From Variovorax paradoxus (GTDB lineage Bacteria > Pseudomonadota > Gammaproteobacteria > Burkholderiales > Burkholderiaceae_C), in contig NZ_JAUSXG010000001.1 in NCBI RefSeq assembly GCF_030815855.1, positions 3,100,001 through 3,164,000 of the forward strand: DNA of 64,000 nt. The letters run 5' to 3'. The notes beneath the pieces are model-generated. The model was given only the letters and a program-made list of their open reading frames with translations, was not told the DNA's origin and searched no databases. This document shows positions 55,724 to 63,930 of this stretch, piece after piece; position 1 is the stretch's first letter; every line of letters starts with the position of its first letter. Position numbers and translations under genes: made by a program.

Positions 55724-57155
55724 GCCGCGACAAAACCCGCGCCCTGCCCCCTCCGAGGTCATGCGCTCGGGTCTTTGCATCGGGTGCGGCAGTTGCGTGG
55801 CGCAGGCGCGCAGCGCGACAAGGCCGGGGCTTCCGGCGAGCGATCCCGAAGCGCCGCGCATGCGTCTCGACCGGCACGGCGAACTCAAGCCGGAGGGGCC
55901 CGCGGCGTGGCTGCGACAGGGCACCGAGGCCTTCTCGCGCACCTGCCCGTTCTCTCCCGCGGCGCGCAACGAGACCGAGCTTGCGGCCGGACTTTTCCCC
56001 GAAGCCGTTCACGACGACCCGCTGGTAGGACGCTTTCACAGCGCCTACGTAGGGCATGCAGAAGAAGGAAATTTTCGCGCGCACGGCAGCTCCGGCGGCA
56101 TGGTCAGCTGGACCGTCTCCGAATTGCTGCGCACGGGGCGGGTCGATGCCGTGGCCCACGTCGTGCCGTCGGACGACGAGCGGTTCTTTCGCTACCGCTT
56201 GTCGCGCACGCCCGAGGAGATCGATGCCGGCGCCAAGTCTCGCTACTACCCGGTGGAAATGTCCGAGGTGCTCGAGACGATACGCGCCGTGCCGGGCCGG
56301 TATGCGGTGGTCGGCGTGCCCTGCTTCATCAAGGCGGTGCAACTGCTGCGCCGCGAAGACCCGCTGATGCGCGAGCGCATCGCATTCACGCTGGGCCTGT
56401 TTTGCGGCCACATGAAAAGCGCGCGCCTGGTCGAAAGCTTTGCCTACCAGATGGGCGTGGGTGTCGAAGACATCCGCGCCGTGGAGTACCGCCTGAAGGA
56501 CGCCCGGCGGCCCGCCAACTGGTACACCGCGCAACTCACCCTGCGCGACGGACGCAGCGTGCAGCGCGACTGGTTCCATCTGGCCGAGGGAGACTGGGGC
56601 TCCGGCTTTTTCCAGAACGAGGCCTGCAACTTCTGCGACGACGTCGTTTCCGAAACCGCCGACATTTCGTTCGGCGACGCATGGGTCGAGCCCTATTCGT
56701 CCGACGGGCGTGGGACCAACGTGGTGATCGTGCGCTCCCCGGTGCTGCATGCGCTCGTGGCCGATGCAGTCGCCGCGGGTCGCCTCTGCCTGGCGCCCGT
56801 CGATGCGGCATTTCTTGCGCAGACGCAGGCGGCCGGCTTCCGCCAGCGGCGCGAAGGGCTGGCTTACAGGCTCAGCTGGCGGCGCCCGGGGCGGCATCGC
56901 AGCCTGCAGCCGGTCAAGCGGGTGCGCCCCGGCCGCGCCCTGCCCTGGCGCCGAAAACTCATCTACCGCATGCGCGCCGCCATCACCCGGTGGAGCCGGC
57001 GCCTGTTCGCGCTCGCACGATCGACGGGCAGCCGTTCGCTGTATGTGCGATGGGCCCGCGGCGCGCTGGCGCTGTACCACGCACTGGCGTATTCCAGGGG
57101 CCGCCTCGGTTCATGGATGGCGCGCCTGGCACCCGACGACCCGGGCGGCCGCTGA
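55716..57155 (+). CDS. Coenzyme F420 hydrogenase/dehydrogenase beta-subunit-like protein
   Basis: A 479-residue protein with the FrhB_FdhB N- and C-terminal domains. The N-terminal iron-sulfur motif is CIGCGSCVAQARS at residues 21-33, with three of the four usual cysteines. A lone TCPF follows near 75. The domain boundary region is FRAHGSSGGMVSWTVSELL near 115, then VGVPCFIKAVQLL, and the diagnostic CNFCDDVVSETADISFGDAW near 308. The basic C-terminal 80 residues look like a membrane-near or sugar-chain-interacting tail. It overlaps the pyruvyl-transferase gene. Members next to polysaccharide genes are thought to work in polysaccharide biosynthesis rather than with F420, which this organism probably lacks; exact role unknown. 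Confidence 0.85.
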   Translation: MHEPRQNPRPAPSEVMRSGLCIGCGSCVAQARSATRPGLPASDPEAPRMRLDRHGELKPEGPAAWLRQGTEAFSRTCPFSPAARNETELAAGLFPEAVHDDPLVGRFHSAYVGHAEEGNFRAHGSSGGMVSWTVSELLRTGRVDAVAHVVPSDDERFFRYRLSRTPEEIDAGAKSRYYPVEMSEVLETIRAVPGRYAVVGVPCFIKAVQLLRREDPLMRERIAFTLGLFCGHMKSARLVESFAYQMGVGVEDIRAVEYRLKDARRPANWYTAQLTLRDGRSVQRDWFHLAEGDWGSGFFQNEACNFCDDVVSETADISFGDAWVEPYSSDGRGTNVVIVRSPVLHALVADAVAAGRLCLAPVDAAFLAQTQAAGFRQRREGLAYRLSWRRPGRHRSLQPVKRVRPGRALPWRRKLIYRMRAAITRWSRRLFALARSTGSRSLYVRWARGALALYHALAYSRGRLGSWMARLAPDDPGGR

Positions 57156-57177
57156 AGCAAGCCACGCAGCTTGGCGC

Positions 57178-57444
57178 TCAGCCGCCGCCCACGCCGACGT
57201 TGACCTTGCCGGTTCCGCCGCATTCGGGGCAGGTCTCGCCGCCCTTCCCGCGCCCGCTGCCGCCGCACAGGCGGCACACGGTTTCGCCGGTTCCCGGTAC
57301 GCCAGGCGGCGCCTCGTCACCCGGCTGCATCGGCGGCGGCTGAACGAGGTCCACCGATGCGCCCGGGTCTTCTTCGCCCGTCACCGACTCCGAGAACGCG
57401 CCGGGTCGGATCTGCTTGACCGAATCTTTCGAGTCTTTCTTCAT
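57178..57444 (-). CDS. Small DnaJ-zinc-finger-like protein
   Basis: An 88-residue protein whose C-terminus is two CxxCxGxG-type units, CRLCGGSGRG and CPECGGTGKV at about residues 57-82. Four cysteines could bind one zinc ion, as in half of the DnaJ central domain. The rest is acidic, Pro-rich and disordered (PPPMQPGDEAPPGVPG). No J-domain. Convergent with the F420-beta-like gene, which ends 22 bp away. A chaperone-related or metal-binding role is suggested only by the motif. Confidence 0.65.
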   Translation of the reverse strand: MKKDSKDSVKQIRPGAFSESVTGEEDPGASVDLVQPPPMQPGDEAPPGVPGTGETVCRLCGGSGRGKGGETCPECGGTGKVNVGVGGG

Positions 57445-57657
57445 GCCTGTCTCTGCCCCCGCGAAAGTGGAACACGGCGGCAAGCATCCGCTGCATGCGC
57501 GAGCAATGCGCCAGCAGACGCCCACAGGCCCCGTCGGATAGCACCCACATGGCGCTGCACGCCGCGGGCACGCTGGTTGCCGACACCGTTGCGGCGGAAC
57601 GACCGGCCCCGTGTGCTGTGCGCACGCCAACCGAAGAAAACAACAGCTGGAGAAAAA

Positions 57658-58197
57658 ATGCCCCGCGACATCGAGCACGCCGCACCTGCGACAGCACATG
57701 CCACAGCCCATGCCGAAGCATCCGCTGAGGGCAGCGCACGCGCCGCCGTGCGCTGGACCCTCACGCGCAATCTCGCGACGACGCCGCGCATCTTCATGCT
57801 GCACATGGGCGCGGCGGCGGGCGGCAGTTGCGCGATCGGCATCGGATTCTGGGTCGCGGGCTATCCGCTGGTGTTCGGCTTCTGCGCCTGCCAGGCACTG
57901 GCGCTCCTGTCGGCCATGGTTCATTACACGATTCACGCGCTCGACGGCGAGCAGCTCGTGCTGACCGGCGAAACGCTCGAAGTGCAATGCATTCGCGGCT
58001 TTCGTTCGACCACTGTTCGCCTGAATCCTTGCTGGACCCGCCTTGAATTTCCGGCGGGCTCGGAACCACCGACGTTGTGCAGCGGCCGCACCCGCGTGCC
58101 CGTGGCCGTGCACCTGGGCGCTGCGCAGCGCCGCAAGTTCGCCGAAGACTTCAGCCGCCTGCTGGCCGGCGCGCGGACACTCGACAGCGCGCCATGA
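57658..58197 (+). CDS. DUF2244 membrane protein next to cytochrome oxidase
   Basis: A 179-residue inner-membrane protein with CTGGAG before the ATG. The first 30 residues are Ala-rich, then two transmembrane helices (IFMLHMGAAAGGSCAIGIGFWVAG-type and LVFGFCACQALALLSAMVHY) near residues 50-95, then a soluble beta domain (LDGEQLVLTGETLEVQ, RLEFPAG, AAQRRKFAEDFSRLL). This layout is the DUF2244 pattern, which is often found next to cytochrome c oxidase genes. It precedes ctaD by 28-52 bp. A role in oxidase assembly or haem insertion is speculative. Confidence 0.8.
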   Translation: MPRDIEHAAPATAHATAHAEASAEGSARAAVRWTLTRNLATTPRIFMLHMGAAAGGSCAIGIGFWVAGYPLVFGFCACQALALLSAMVHYTIHALDGEQLVLTGETLEVQCIRGFRSTTVRLNPCWTRLEFPAGSEPPTLCSGRTRVPVAVHLGAAQRRKFAEDFSRLLAGARTLDSAP

Positions 58198-58249
58198 AGC
58201 CGGGCACGCGGCTTGCCGAACGCCGATGCCATCCACACCCCAGCGCGCC

Positions 58250-59899
58250 ATGAGCCCCACACACCATCCATTCGCTTCCCTCGCCGCGAACGATGCCCTC
58301 ACGGCCGCCGATGCGCACGACGAGCACCATGCCATGCCCCACGGCTGGCGCCGCTGGGTGCTGGCCACCAACCACAAGGACATCGGCACGCTCTACCTGC
58401 TCTTCAGCCTCACGATGCTGATGGTGGGCGGCATTCTCGCGCTGGGCATTCGCGCCGAGTTGTTCCAGCCGGGGCTGCAGCTTCTCAACCCCGAGCTCTA
58501 CAACCAGTTCGTCACCATCCACGGGCTGGTGATGGTCTTCGGCGCGATCATGCCCGCCTTCGTGGGCTTTGCGAACTGGATGATCCCGCTGCAGGTGGGC
58601 GCATCGGACATGGCCTTTGCGCGCATGAACAACTTCAGCTTCTGGCTGCTGCCGCCCGCCGGGCTGATGCTGATTGCGCCCTTCTTCACGGCCGACGGTG
58701 CCGCCGCTTCGGGCTGGACGCTCTACCCGCCCCTGAGCCTTCAGATGGGCCCCGCCATGGACGCCGGCATCTTCGCGGTGCACATCATGGGCGCGAGTTC
58801 GATCATGGGCGCCATCAACATCATCGTCACCATTTTGAACATGCGCGCGCCCGGCATGCCGCTCATGAAGATGCCGATGTTCTGCTGGACCTGGCTCATC
58901 ACCGCGTACCTGCTGATCGCGGTGATGCCGGTGCTGGCCGGCGCGGTGACCATGCTGCTCACCGACCGACATTTCGGCACCAGCTTCTTCAACCCCGCGG
59001 GCGGCGGCGACCCGGTGCTGTTCCAGCACATCTTCTGGTTCTTCGGCCACCCCGAGGTCTACATCATGATCCTGCCGGCCTTCGGCATCATCAGCCAGGT
59101 GGTGCCGGCCTTCTCGCGCAAGCGGCTGTTCGGCTATGCGTCGATGGTCTATGCCACGGCTTCCATCGCGATTCTCTCGTTCATCGTTTGGGCGCACCAC
59201 ATGTTCACCACCGGCATGCCGGTGACGGGGCAGCTCTTCTTCATGTACGCCACCATGCTGGTGGCGGTGCCCACGGCGGTGAAGGTGTTCAACTGGATCG
59301 CGACCATGTGGCAGTCTTCGCTGAGGCTCGAAACGCCCATGCTGTTCGCGCTGGGCTTCATCTTCGTTTTTTCCATCGGCGGACTCAGCGGGGTGATTCT
59401 TTCGATCTCGCCCATCGACATCCAGGTGCACGACACGCATTACGTGGTGGCGCACTTCCACTATGTGCTGGTGGCCGGCTCGCTGTTTGCCATGTTCTCG
59501 GGCTACTACTACTGGTCGCCCAAATGGACCGGCGTGATGTACGACGAGCTTCGCGGCCAGATTCATTTCTGGGTGTCGATCGCCAGCTTCAACGTGGGCT
59601 TCTTTCCCTTGCATTTTCTTGGGCTCGCGGGCATGCCGCGCCGCTATGCGGACTATCCGATGCAGTTCTCGGACTTCAACCACATCGCCAGCATCGGCGC
59701 GTTCGTCTTCGCGCTCGCGCAGGCCTACTTCGTCTTCTTCGTCGTGCTGCCGGCCATGAGGAAGCGCGGGAAACCCGCGCCCGCCAAACCGTGGGAAGGC
59801 GCCGAAGGGCTCGAGTGGGAGGTGCCTTCACCCGCGCCCTTTCATACCTTCGAGACGCCGCCCCGGCTGGACAGCACCGCCACCCGGGTCGTCGGCTGA
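58250..59899 (+). CDS. ctaD: Cytochrome c oxidase subunit I (aa3-type)
   Basis: A 549-residue integral membrane haem-copper oxidase subunit with 12 predicted helices. The haem a and a3/CuB ligands and proton-channel motifs are present: NHKDIGTLY, VTIHGLVMVFG (His of haem a), FFGHPEVYIMILPAFG (CuB His and Tyr), VWAHHMFTTGMP (two CuB His) and DTHYVVAHFHYVLVAG (haem His pair), with FVGFANWMIPLQVG. It reduces oxygen to water while pumping protons. Subunits II and III, CtaG and haem O/A genes are not in the window, so this copy is isolated with DUF2244. ATG at 58226 is an alternative start; neither has a good ribosome site. Confidence 0.95.
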   Translation: MSPTHHPFASLAANDALTAADAHDEHHAMPHGWRRWVLATNHKDIGTLYLLFSLTMLMVGGILALGIRAELFQPGLQLLNPELYNQFVTIHGLVMVFGAIMPAFVGFANWMIPLQVGASDMAFARMNNFSFWLLPPAGLMLIAPFFTADGAAASGWTLYPPLSLQMGPAMDAGIFAVHIMGASSIMGAINIIVTILNMRAPGMPLMKMPMFCWTWLITAYLLIAVMPVLAGAVTMLLTDRHFGTSFFNPAGGGDPVLFQHIFWFFGHPEVYIMILPAFGIISQVVPAFSRKRLFGYASMVYATASIAILSFIVWAHHMFTTGMPVTGQLFFMYATMLVAVPTAVKVFNWIATMWQSSLRLETPMLFALGFIFVFSIGGLSGVILSISPIDIQVHDTHYVVAHFHYVLVAGSLFAMFSGYYYWSPKWTGVMYDELRGQIHFWVSIASFNVGFFPLHFLGLAGMPRRYADYPMQFSDFNHIASIGAFVFALAQAYFVFFVVLPAMRKRGKPAPAKPWEGAEGLEWEVPSPAPFHTFETPPRLDSTATRVVG

Positions 59900-59980
59900 A
59901 CCGTGCCCATGCAGCGCCGCACCGGCCAGCGCGCTGCGCCACGCACCGCGCTGCGCCGTGCATCCCGCATCTCGACGCAA

Positions 59981-60793
59981 ATGCCCGACGACGAAAAGCT
60001 CGCGCAGCTGCGCGAGGCGCACCGCCGCGGCAAGGTTGTGCTCTTCGTGGGCGCGGGCATCTCGATGGGGCTGGGCCTGCCGCCGTGGTCGGCGCTCATC
60101 GAGCACATGGCGCGCGAGCTGGGCATCGATGCGCGCTCCTTCGGCGACAAAGGCGGCTACCTGACGCTGGCCGAATACTTCCGGCTCAGGCACGGCAGCA
60201 TCGGCCCGCTGCGCAGCTGGATGGACCGCGAATGGCACCGCAACGACGTGCGCGTGGAGACCTCGCGCATCCACGAGCTGCTGGCGAAGGGCCGCTTTCC
60301 GATCATCTACACCACCAACTACGACCGCTGGCTCGAGACTGCCTTCGAACACCACAAGGTGAAGTACACCAAGATCGTGAGCGTTGCCGATCTCGCCAAG
60401 CTGCGCCCCGGCGCCACGCAGATCATCAAGTTCCACGGCGACCTGGAGGACGACACGTCCATCGTGCTCGACGAAAGCAGCTACTTCGCGCGGCTCGACT
60501 TCGAATCGCCGCTCGACATCAAGCTGCGCGCCGACGTGCTCGGGCGCTCGGTGGTCTTCATCGGCTACAGCCTGGCGGACGTGAACATCCGCTACCTGTT
60601 CTACAAGCTCTCGCGCTTGTGGAAGCAGTCGGTGCCCGATGTGGCACAGCCGGTTTCCTACCTGTTCTCGCCGTCGGCGAACGAAGTGCAGCAGGCGGTG
60701 CTCGCGCAGTGGGGCATCGAGATGATTCCGCTGGCGCGGGACGACCCCTCGAAGGCACTGATCGAGTTCCTCGAGGCCGTGGTCGGCAGCTAG
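59981..60793 (+). CDS. SIR2-like domain protein
   Basis: A 270-residue single-domain SIR2_2-type protein. NAD-fold motifs are VVLFVGAGISMGLGLP near residue 20, YTTNYDRWLE near 110, IKFHGDLEDDTSIVL with the catalytic-type His near 151, and FIGYSLADVNIRYLF near 192. The zinc-binding Cys set of protein deacetylases is absent, so it fits the standalone SIR2 group that includes NAD-hydrolysing phage-defence effectors. The longer frame (GTG 59903/ATG 59909) adds a basic, non-conserved head; the ATG at 59981 fits the family. It is right after ctaD and has no recognisable defence partner next to it. Confidence 0.85.
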   Translation: MPDDEKLAQLREAHRRGKVVLFVGAGISMGLGLPPWSALIEHMARELGIDARSFGDKGGYLTLAEYFRLRHGSIGPLRSWMDREWHRNDVRVETSRIHELLAKGRFPIIYTTNYDRWLETAFEHHKVKYTKIVSVADLAKLRPGATQIIKFHGDLEDDTSIVLDESSYFARLDFESPLDIKLRADVLGRSVVFIGYSLADVNIRYLFYKLSRLWKQSVPDVAQPVSYLFSPSANEVQQAVLAQWGIEMIPLARDDPSKALIEFLEAVVGS

Positions 60794-60810
60794 CGCGAAT
60801 GCGCCGCTGC

Positions 60811-61050
60811 CTACCGCTCGGCGGTTTCGGAGCCGGACTCGCTCTCGCCCGACTTGGGCGCGTCTCTCGGCGGCGGCTTTTCGCCCACCTGCATGCTTTG
60901 CGAGGCGTTGGTGCCGATGTCGCGCGAGCCGGGGTAGCCGCGGCGCTTGTTCGCCTCGCGGCCGATCTGGCTGCCCTCGGCCGGGCTGTCCTGCCCGACC
61001 GCGCGGTTCTGGTCGATGTTCACTGGCGATTGTTCGGGGGTTCGGGTCAT
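60811..61050 (-). CDS. Small disordered stress-type hypothetical protein
   Basis: A 79-residue hydrophilic protein starting MTRTPEQSPVNIDQNRAVGQ, with CAGGAGCAACC before the ATG. It is rich in Gly, Ser, Glu and Gln with no hydrophobic core, similar in feel to the small KGG- or hydrophilin-like stress proteins of the neighbourhood (REANKRRGYPG). It converges with the SIR2 gene. Function unknown; confidence rests on the ribosome site and normal codon use. Confidence 0.55.
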   Translation of the reverse strand: MTRTPEQSPVNIDQNRAVGQDSPAEGSQIGREANKRRGYPGSRDIGTNASQSMQVGEKPPPRDAPKSGESESGSETAER

Positions 61051-61230
61051 GGTTGCTCCTGGATGGCGGCTGCGGCGCTGTGGCCGGCGGCCTTGTTCAA
61101 CGGATGCATTCCATGGTGGTCGAGAGCATGGCGGGCCTTGTCGTCCCGGTGCTTCGGCCTCTGTCAGCCGCGCTCCGCAGCCGTTCGAGCCGGCAAAACT
61201 TGCTGCAAATAGCGCAGTGGGCTGGCGCAC
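61051..61230. other. Upstream gap before the GCCTT tract
   Basis: Gene-free stretch between the small minus-strand protein and the pentanucleotide tract, part of a 329-bp gap up to 61380. It should hold promoters for both directions. A frame in line with the receiver gene is open through this whole gap but has no start with a ribosome site. Confidence 0.45.
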
Positions 61231-61328
61231 GCCTTGCCTTGCCTTGCCTTGCCTTGCCTTGCCTTGCCTTGCCTTGCCTTGCCTTGCCTTGCCTTGCCTT
61301 GCCTTGCCTTGCCTTGCCTTGCCTTGCC
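61231..61328 (+). repeat. Pentanucleotide tandem repeat GCCTT, 19 perfect copies
   Basis: Nineteen uninterrupted GCCTT units (61231-61325) plus a partial unit. No imperfect copy is seen, so the tract is probably young or actively expanding. It begins 180 bp after the divergent small-protein gene start and ends about 50 bp before the receiver-like gene start at 61380. In the receiver frame it would read as repeats of LALPC. Confidence 0.97.
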
Positions 61329-61379
61329 CCGGGCACGCCGAATGCCATGGGAAGTGCCTCACCCATGCACCCGTTTCCC

Positions 61380-61961
61380 ATGTCCGAACCTTCCATCGTC
61401 GACGACACCCGAGATCTGAACCGCTGCGTGCACGACGCGCGCAATGCGCTGGCCGCCATTTCGTCGGCCAGCGAAGTGCTCGCGCGCGTGGAGCTGCCGC
61501 AGGCCGTGCTGCGCGAAGCGGGCGTGGTGGTGGCGCGCCAGGTCCGCCAGCTCTCGGCCCGAATGAGCGAACTGGTCGCGCACGCGCAGCGCGGCGCGGG
61601 GGACGCCGGCCGCGCGCTGGCGGTTTCCGACGACGCCGGCCTCTTGGCCGTGATGGGCGGGCTCCTTTCGGATGCGGGCTACAAGGTCGATCTGGCCGCA
61701 AGCAGCGACAGCGGCTACAACGTACTCGTGAAGCGTGCCCCCGAAATTGCGGTGGTCGATGTGCGCACCTCGACCGGCGCGGCGCTCCTGCTGGGCCGGC
61801 GCGCCCGAGGCGCCGGTTTCGAAGGCCGCATGGTCGCCGTCTGGGGCTCGTCGCTGGCGCAAGATCCGCAAGAGCCGCAGGACCAGGGCGGTATCGCGGG
61901 TTTCGATGCCGTGCTTGCCAGATCCTTCGAACCTGCCGCCCTGCGCGCCGCGATCAACTGA
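61380..61961 (+). CDS. Histidine-containing helix plus degenerate receiver protein
   Basis: A 193-residue protein. Residues about 12-60 form a HisKA-like helical pair (NRCVHDARNALAAISSASEVL; the His in VHDARN is at the phospho-His place), and residues 75-193 look like a receiver: AVSDDAGLLAVMGGLL, EIAVVDVRTSTGAALL with a possible phospho-Asp, and MVAVWGSS. At the conserved Lys position near the end, FDAVLARSFEPAAL has Arg. No ATPase domain, so it is not a kinase on its own. ATGs at 61347, 61365 and 61380 are all in frame and none has a clear ribosome site. The GCCTT tract is directly upstream. Confidence 0.65.
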   Translation: MSEPSIVDDTRDLNRCVHDARNALAAISSASEVLARVELPQAVLREAGVVVARQVRQLSARMSELVAHAQRGAGDAGRALAVSDDAGLLAVMGGLLSDAGYKVDLAASSDSGYNVLVKRAPEIAVVDVRTSTGAALLLGRRARGAGFEGRMVAVWGSSLAQDPQEPQDQGGIAGFDAVLARSFEPAALRAAIN

Positions 61962-61991
61962 CCCCGACCGCGGCGGCGGGCGGCCCTGCGC

Positions 61992-62201
61992 TTACTCCTG
62001 CTGCCGCGCGGCCGCCTGCGCCCGCGCGCTCAAGCTCTTGGCCCTTGCGTGGCGAGCCTCTTCAGGGGTGAATTCGTGGGCGAGTCCCAGCTCGTGGGCG
62101 GTGCGCCCGCCCAGTCTGGCGATCTCCCTCTGGCGTTCAGGATCCATTCCGGCAAAGCCGCGCCGGGTACGAATGCGCCCTTCTTGGTCGTTCATTGACA
62201 T
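61992..62201 (-). CDS. KGG-type small stress protein
   Basis: A 69-residue protein with AAGGAA just before the ATG at 62201. The core GFAGMDPERQREIARLGGRT followed by AHELG is a KGG repeat (more often GFASMDPEKQREIASKGG), named for stress-induced bacterial proteins and the fungal Con-10 family. The tail is Ala/Arg/Gln-rich. It is upstream of neither operon and reads in the same direction as the YciE-like gene, so both may be expressed under the same stress. The short alternative ATG is at 62195. Confidence 0.8.
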   Translation of the reverse strand: MSMNDQEGRIRTRRGFAGMDPERQREIARLGGRTAHELGLAHEFTPEEARHARAKSLSARAQAAARQQE

Positions 62202-62290
62202 GCTTTCCTTCGATCCGCGAACCAGTGCGGCCCTGCGCGCGCAACAGTTGCGCGCCAGACCGTCTATGGGCAAGCGGCGTGCCCGCCCGC

Positions 62291-62788
62291 TCACTCCGCG
62301 GCCACGGCCTCTTCCATGGCATGCGCCTCGGCCAGCGCGCTGAGCTTGCCGTCGGTGGCCGTTTCCTCCGCCAGCGAAGCTTCGAGCAATGCCACGGCCT
62401 CGGTGTGCCCCAGCTGCTTGGCCAGCGTGCACAACGAGTTGTAGCCCGCAATCTCGTAGTGCTCGACCTTGCGCGCCGCGCCGATGAGTGCCGCGTCGAG
62501 CACCGGGCCTTTCTCGATCTCGTCGATCAGCGAATCGCCTTCCTCGACCAGTCCGGCCATGCCGTCGCACTTGATGCGCTTGATCTTGATCTGCAGCAGC
62601 TCGGCAATTTCTTCGATCCGCTCGACCTGGCCGCGGGTTTCCTCCAGATGCGTCTCGAAGGCCGAAGCCAGGCCTTCGTCGGTGGCCGCGCGGGCGAGCT
62701 TCGACAGCGAACGCGTCATCTGCTTCTCCGCGCTGTAGGTGTCGGAAAGCTCGTGGACGAAGAGATCGGAAAGGCTCTTGATCGGCAT
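62291..62788 (-). CDS. YciE-like (DUF892) ferritin-fold protein
   Basis: A 165-residue four-helix protein: IKSLSDLFVHELSDTYSAEKQM, FETHLEETRGQVERIEEI, IDEIEKGPVLDAALIGAARKVEHYEI and LGHTEAVALLEASLAEE. The Glu and His pairs along the helices (ELSDTYSAE, HLEET, KVEHYEIAGY) are the di-iron ligands of the YciE/DUF892 group. AAGGAACC precedes the ATG. These proteins accompany YciF, catalases and other oxidative or osmotic stress genes. It diverges from the manganese catalase gene, with 221 bp between them. Confidence 0.92.
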   Translation of the reverse strand: MPIKSLSDLFVHELSDTYSAEKQMTRSLSKLARAATDEGLASAFETHLEETRGQVERIEEIAELLQIKIKRIKCDGMAGLVEEGDSLIDEIEKGPVLDAALIGAARKVEHYEIAGYNSLCTLAKQLGHTEAVALLEASLAEETATDGKLSALAEAHAMEEAVAAE

Positions 62789-63009
62789 GTCGGTTCCTTG
62801 AAAAAAAGTGAGTTGAAGGGGAGTGGTGGAGGGAACACGGCCGATGTTTGTGGCGCGCGCAGGGACACCAGGCAAGGCGGTTTCCCATGGCCTTGTCAGC
62901 CTTCGCCGCACGCATCGGGGGGCACGCCGCTTGCCGCGAAAAAAGTGCGGCGGCGCCGACACGTGCAGCCGTTCCAACCCCAGAGCCCATCCAACGCAAG
63001 GAGTCCCCC

Positions 63010-63930
63010 ATGTTTTCTCACAACAAGCGATTGCAATACACGGTACGCGTCAGCGAAACCAATCCCGGTCTCGCCAATCTCATGCTCGAACAGTTCGGCG
63101 GTCCGCAAGGCGAGCTCGCCGCGGCCTGCCGCTATTTCACGCAGGCCATCGGCGAGGACGACCCGGGCCGCAAGGACATGCTGTTCGACATCTCGACCGA
63201 AGAGCTGAGCCATCTCGAAATCATCGGCACGATCGTCGGCATGCTCAACAAAGGCGCCAAGGGGCGGCTGGCCGAAGGCGTCGACGAGCAAGGCGAGATG
63301 TACCGCACCATCACCGGCGCGGGCAACGACAGCCACATCACGCAGGTGCTCTACGGCGGCGGCCCCCCGCTGGTCAACTCCGCCGGCGTGCCCTGGACGG
63401 CGGCCTACATCGACACCATCGGCGAGCCCACGGCCGACCTGCGCTCCAACATCGCGGCCGAGGCGCGCGCCAAGATCGTCTACGAGCGGCTGATCAACCT
63501 CACGGACGATCCGGGCGTGAAGGATGCGCTGACCTTCCTCATGACACGCGAGATCGCGCACCAGAAGTCGTTCGAGAAGGCGCTCTATGCCATCGAGCCG
63601 AACTTCCCGCCGGGCAAGCTGCCGGGCGACCCGCGCTTCACCAACGTGTACTTCCGGATGTCGAAGGGCGAGGCGGACCTGCGCGGGCCGTGGAACCAGG
63701 GCGAGCGCTGGGACTTCGTGCCGGTCACGCAAGAGTCGGGGCCGGTGGACGGCGGCGACGGTCTGGCGACGGTCGAGCTCAGCGATGCGGACGCACCGGT
63801 GCTGCAGCAGATGGCCACCCGTACGCAGTCGCGCACCGACGGCGATCCGCTCACCGGCGCGGAGCTCGGCATGGGCGAAGGCCCCGCCTTGCCTGCGGAC
63901 ACCGCCGGCACCGCGCGGCCGAAGAAATAG
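63010..63930 (+). CDS. Manganese-containing catalase
   Basis: A 306-residue di-manganese catalase that splits hydrogen peroxide in the cytoplasm. Helix motifs with metal ligands are LMLEQFGGPQGELAAACRYF (Glu-36 region), FDISTEELSHLEIIGTIV (Glu and His), NIAAEARAKIVYERLINLTD and MTREIAHQKSFEKALYAI (Glu and His). The C-terminal tail (VYFRMSKGEADLRGPWNQGE) is the family's lid region. AAGGAG is at the right distance from the ATG. It diverges from the YciE-like gene and fits a peroxide- or stationary-phase-induced group with the KGG and YciE proteins. Confidence 0.95.
   Translation: MFSHNKRLQYTVRVSETNPGLANLMLEQFGGPQGELAAACRYFTQAIGEDDPGRKDMLFDISTEELSHLEIIGTIVGMLNKGAKGRLAEGVDEQGEMYRTITGAGNDSHITQVLYGGGPPLVNSAGVPWTAAYIDTIGEPTADLRSNIAAEARAKIVYERLINLTDDPGVKDALTFLMTREIAHQKSFEKALYAIEPNFPPGKLPGDPRFTNVYFRMSKGEADLRGPWNQGERWDFVPVTQESGPVDGGDGLATVELSDADAPVLQQMATRTQSRTDGDPLTGAELGMGEGPALPADTAGTARPKK

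Noticed and set aside
61231..61328. Could the GCCTT tract be a CRISPR array or origin iterons
   Set aside because: Five-base contiguous units with no spacers, DnaA boxes or replication gene nearby.
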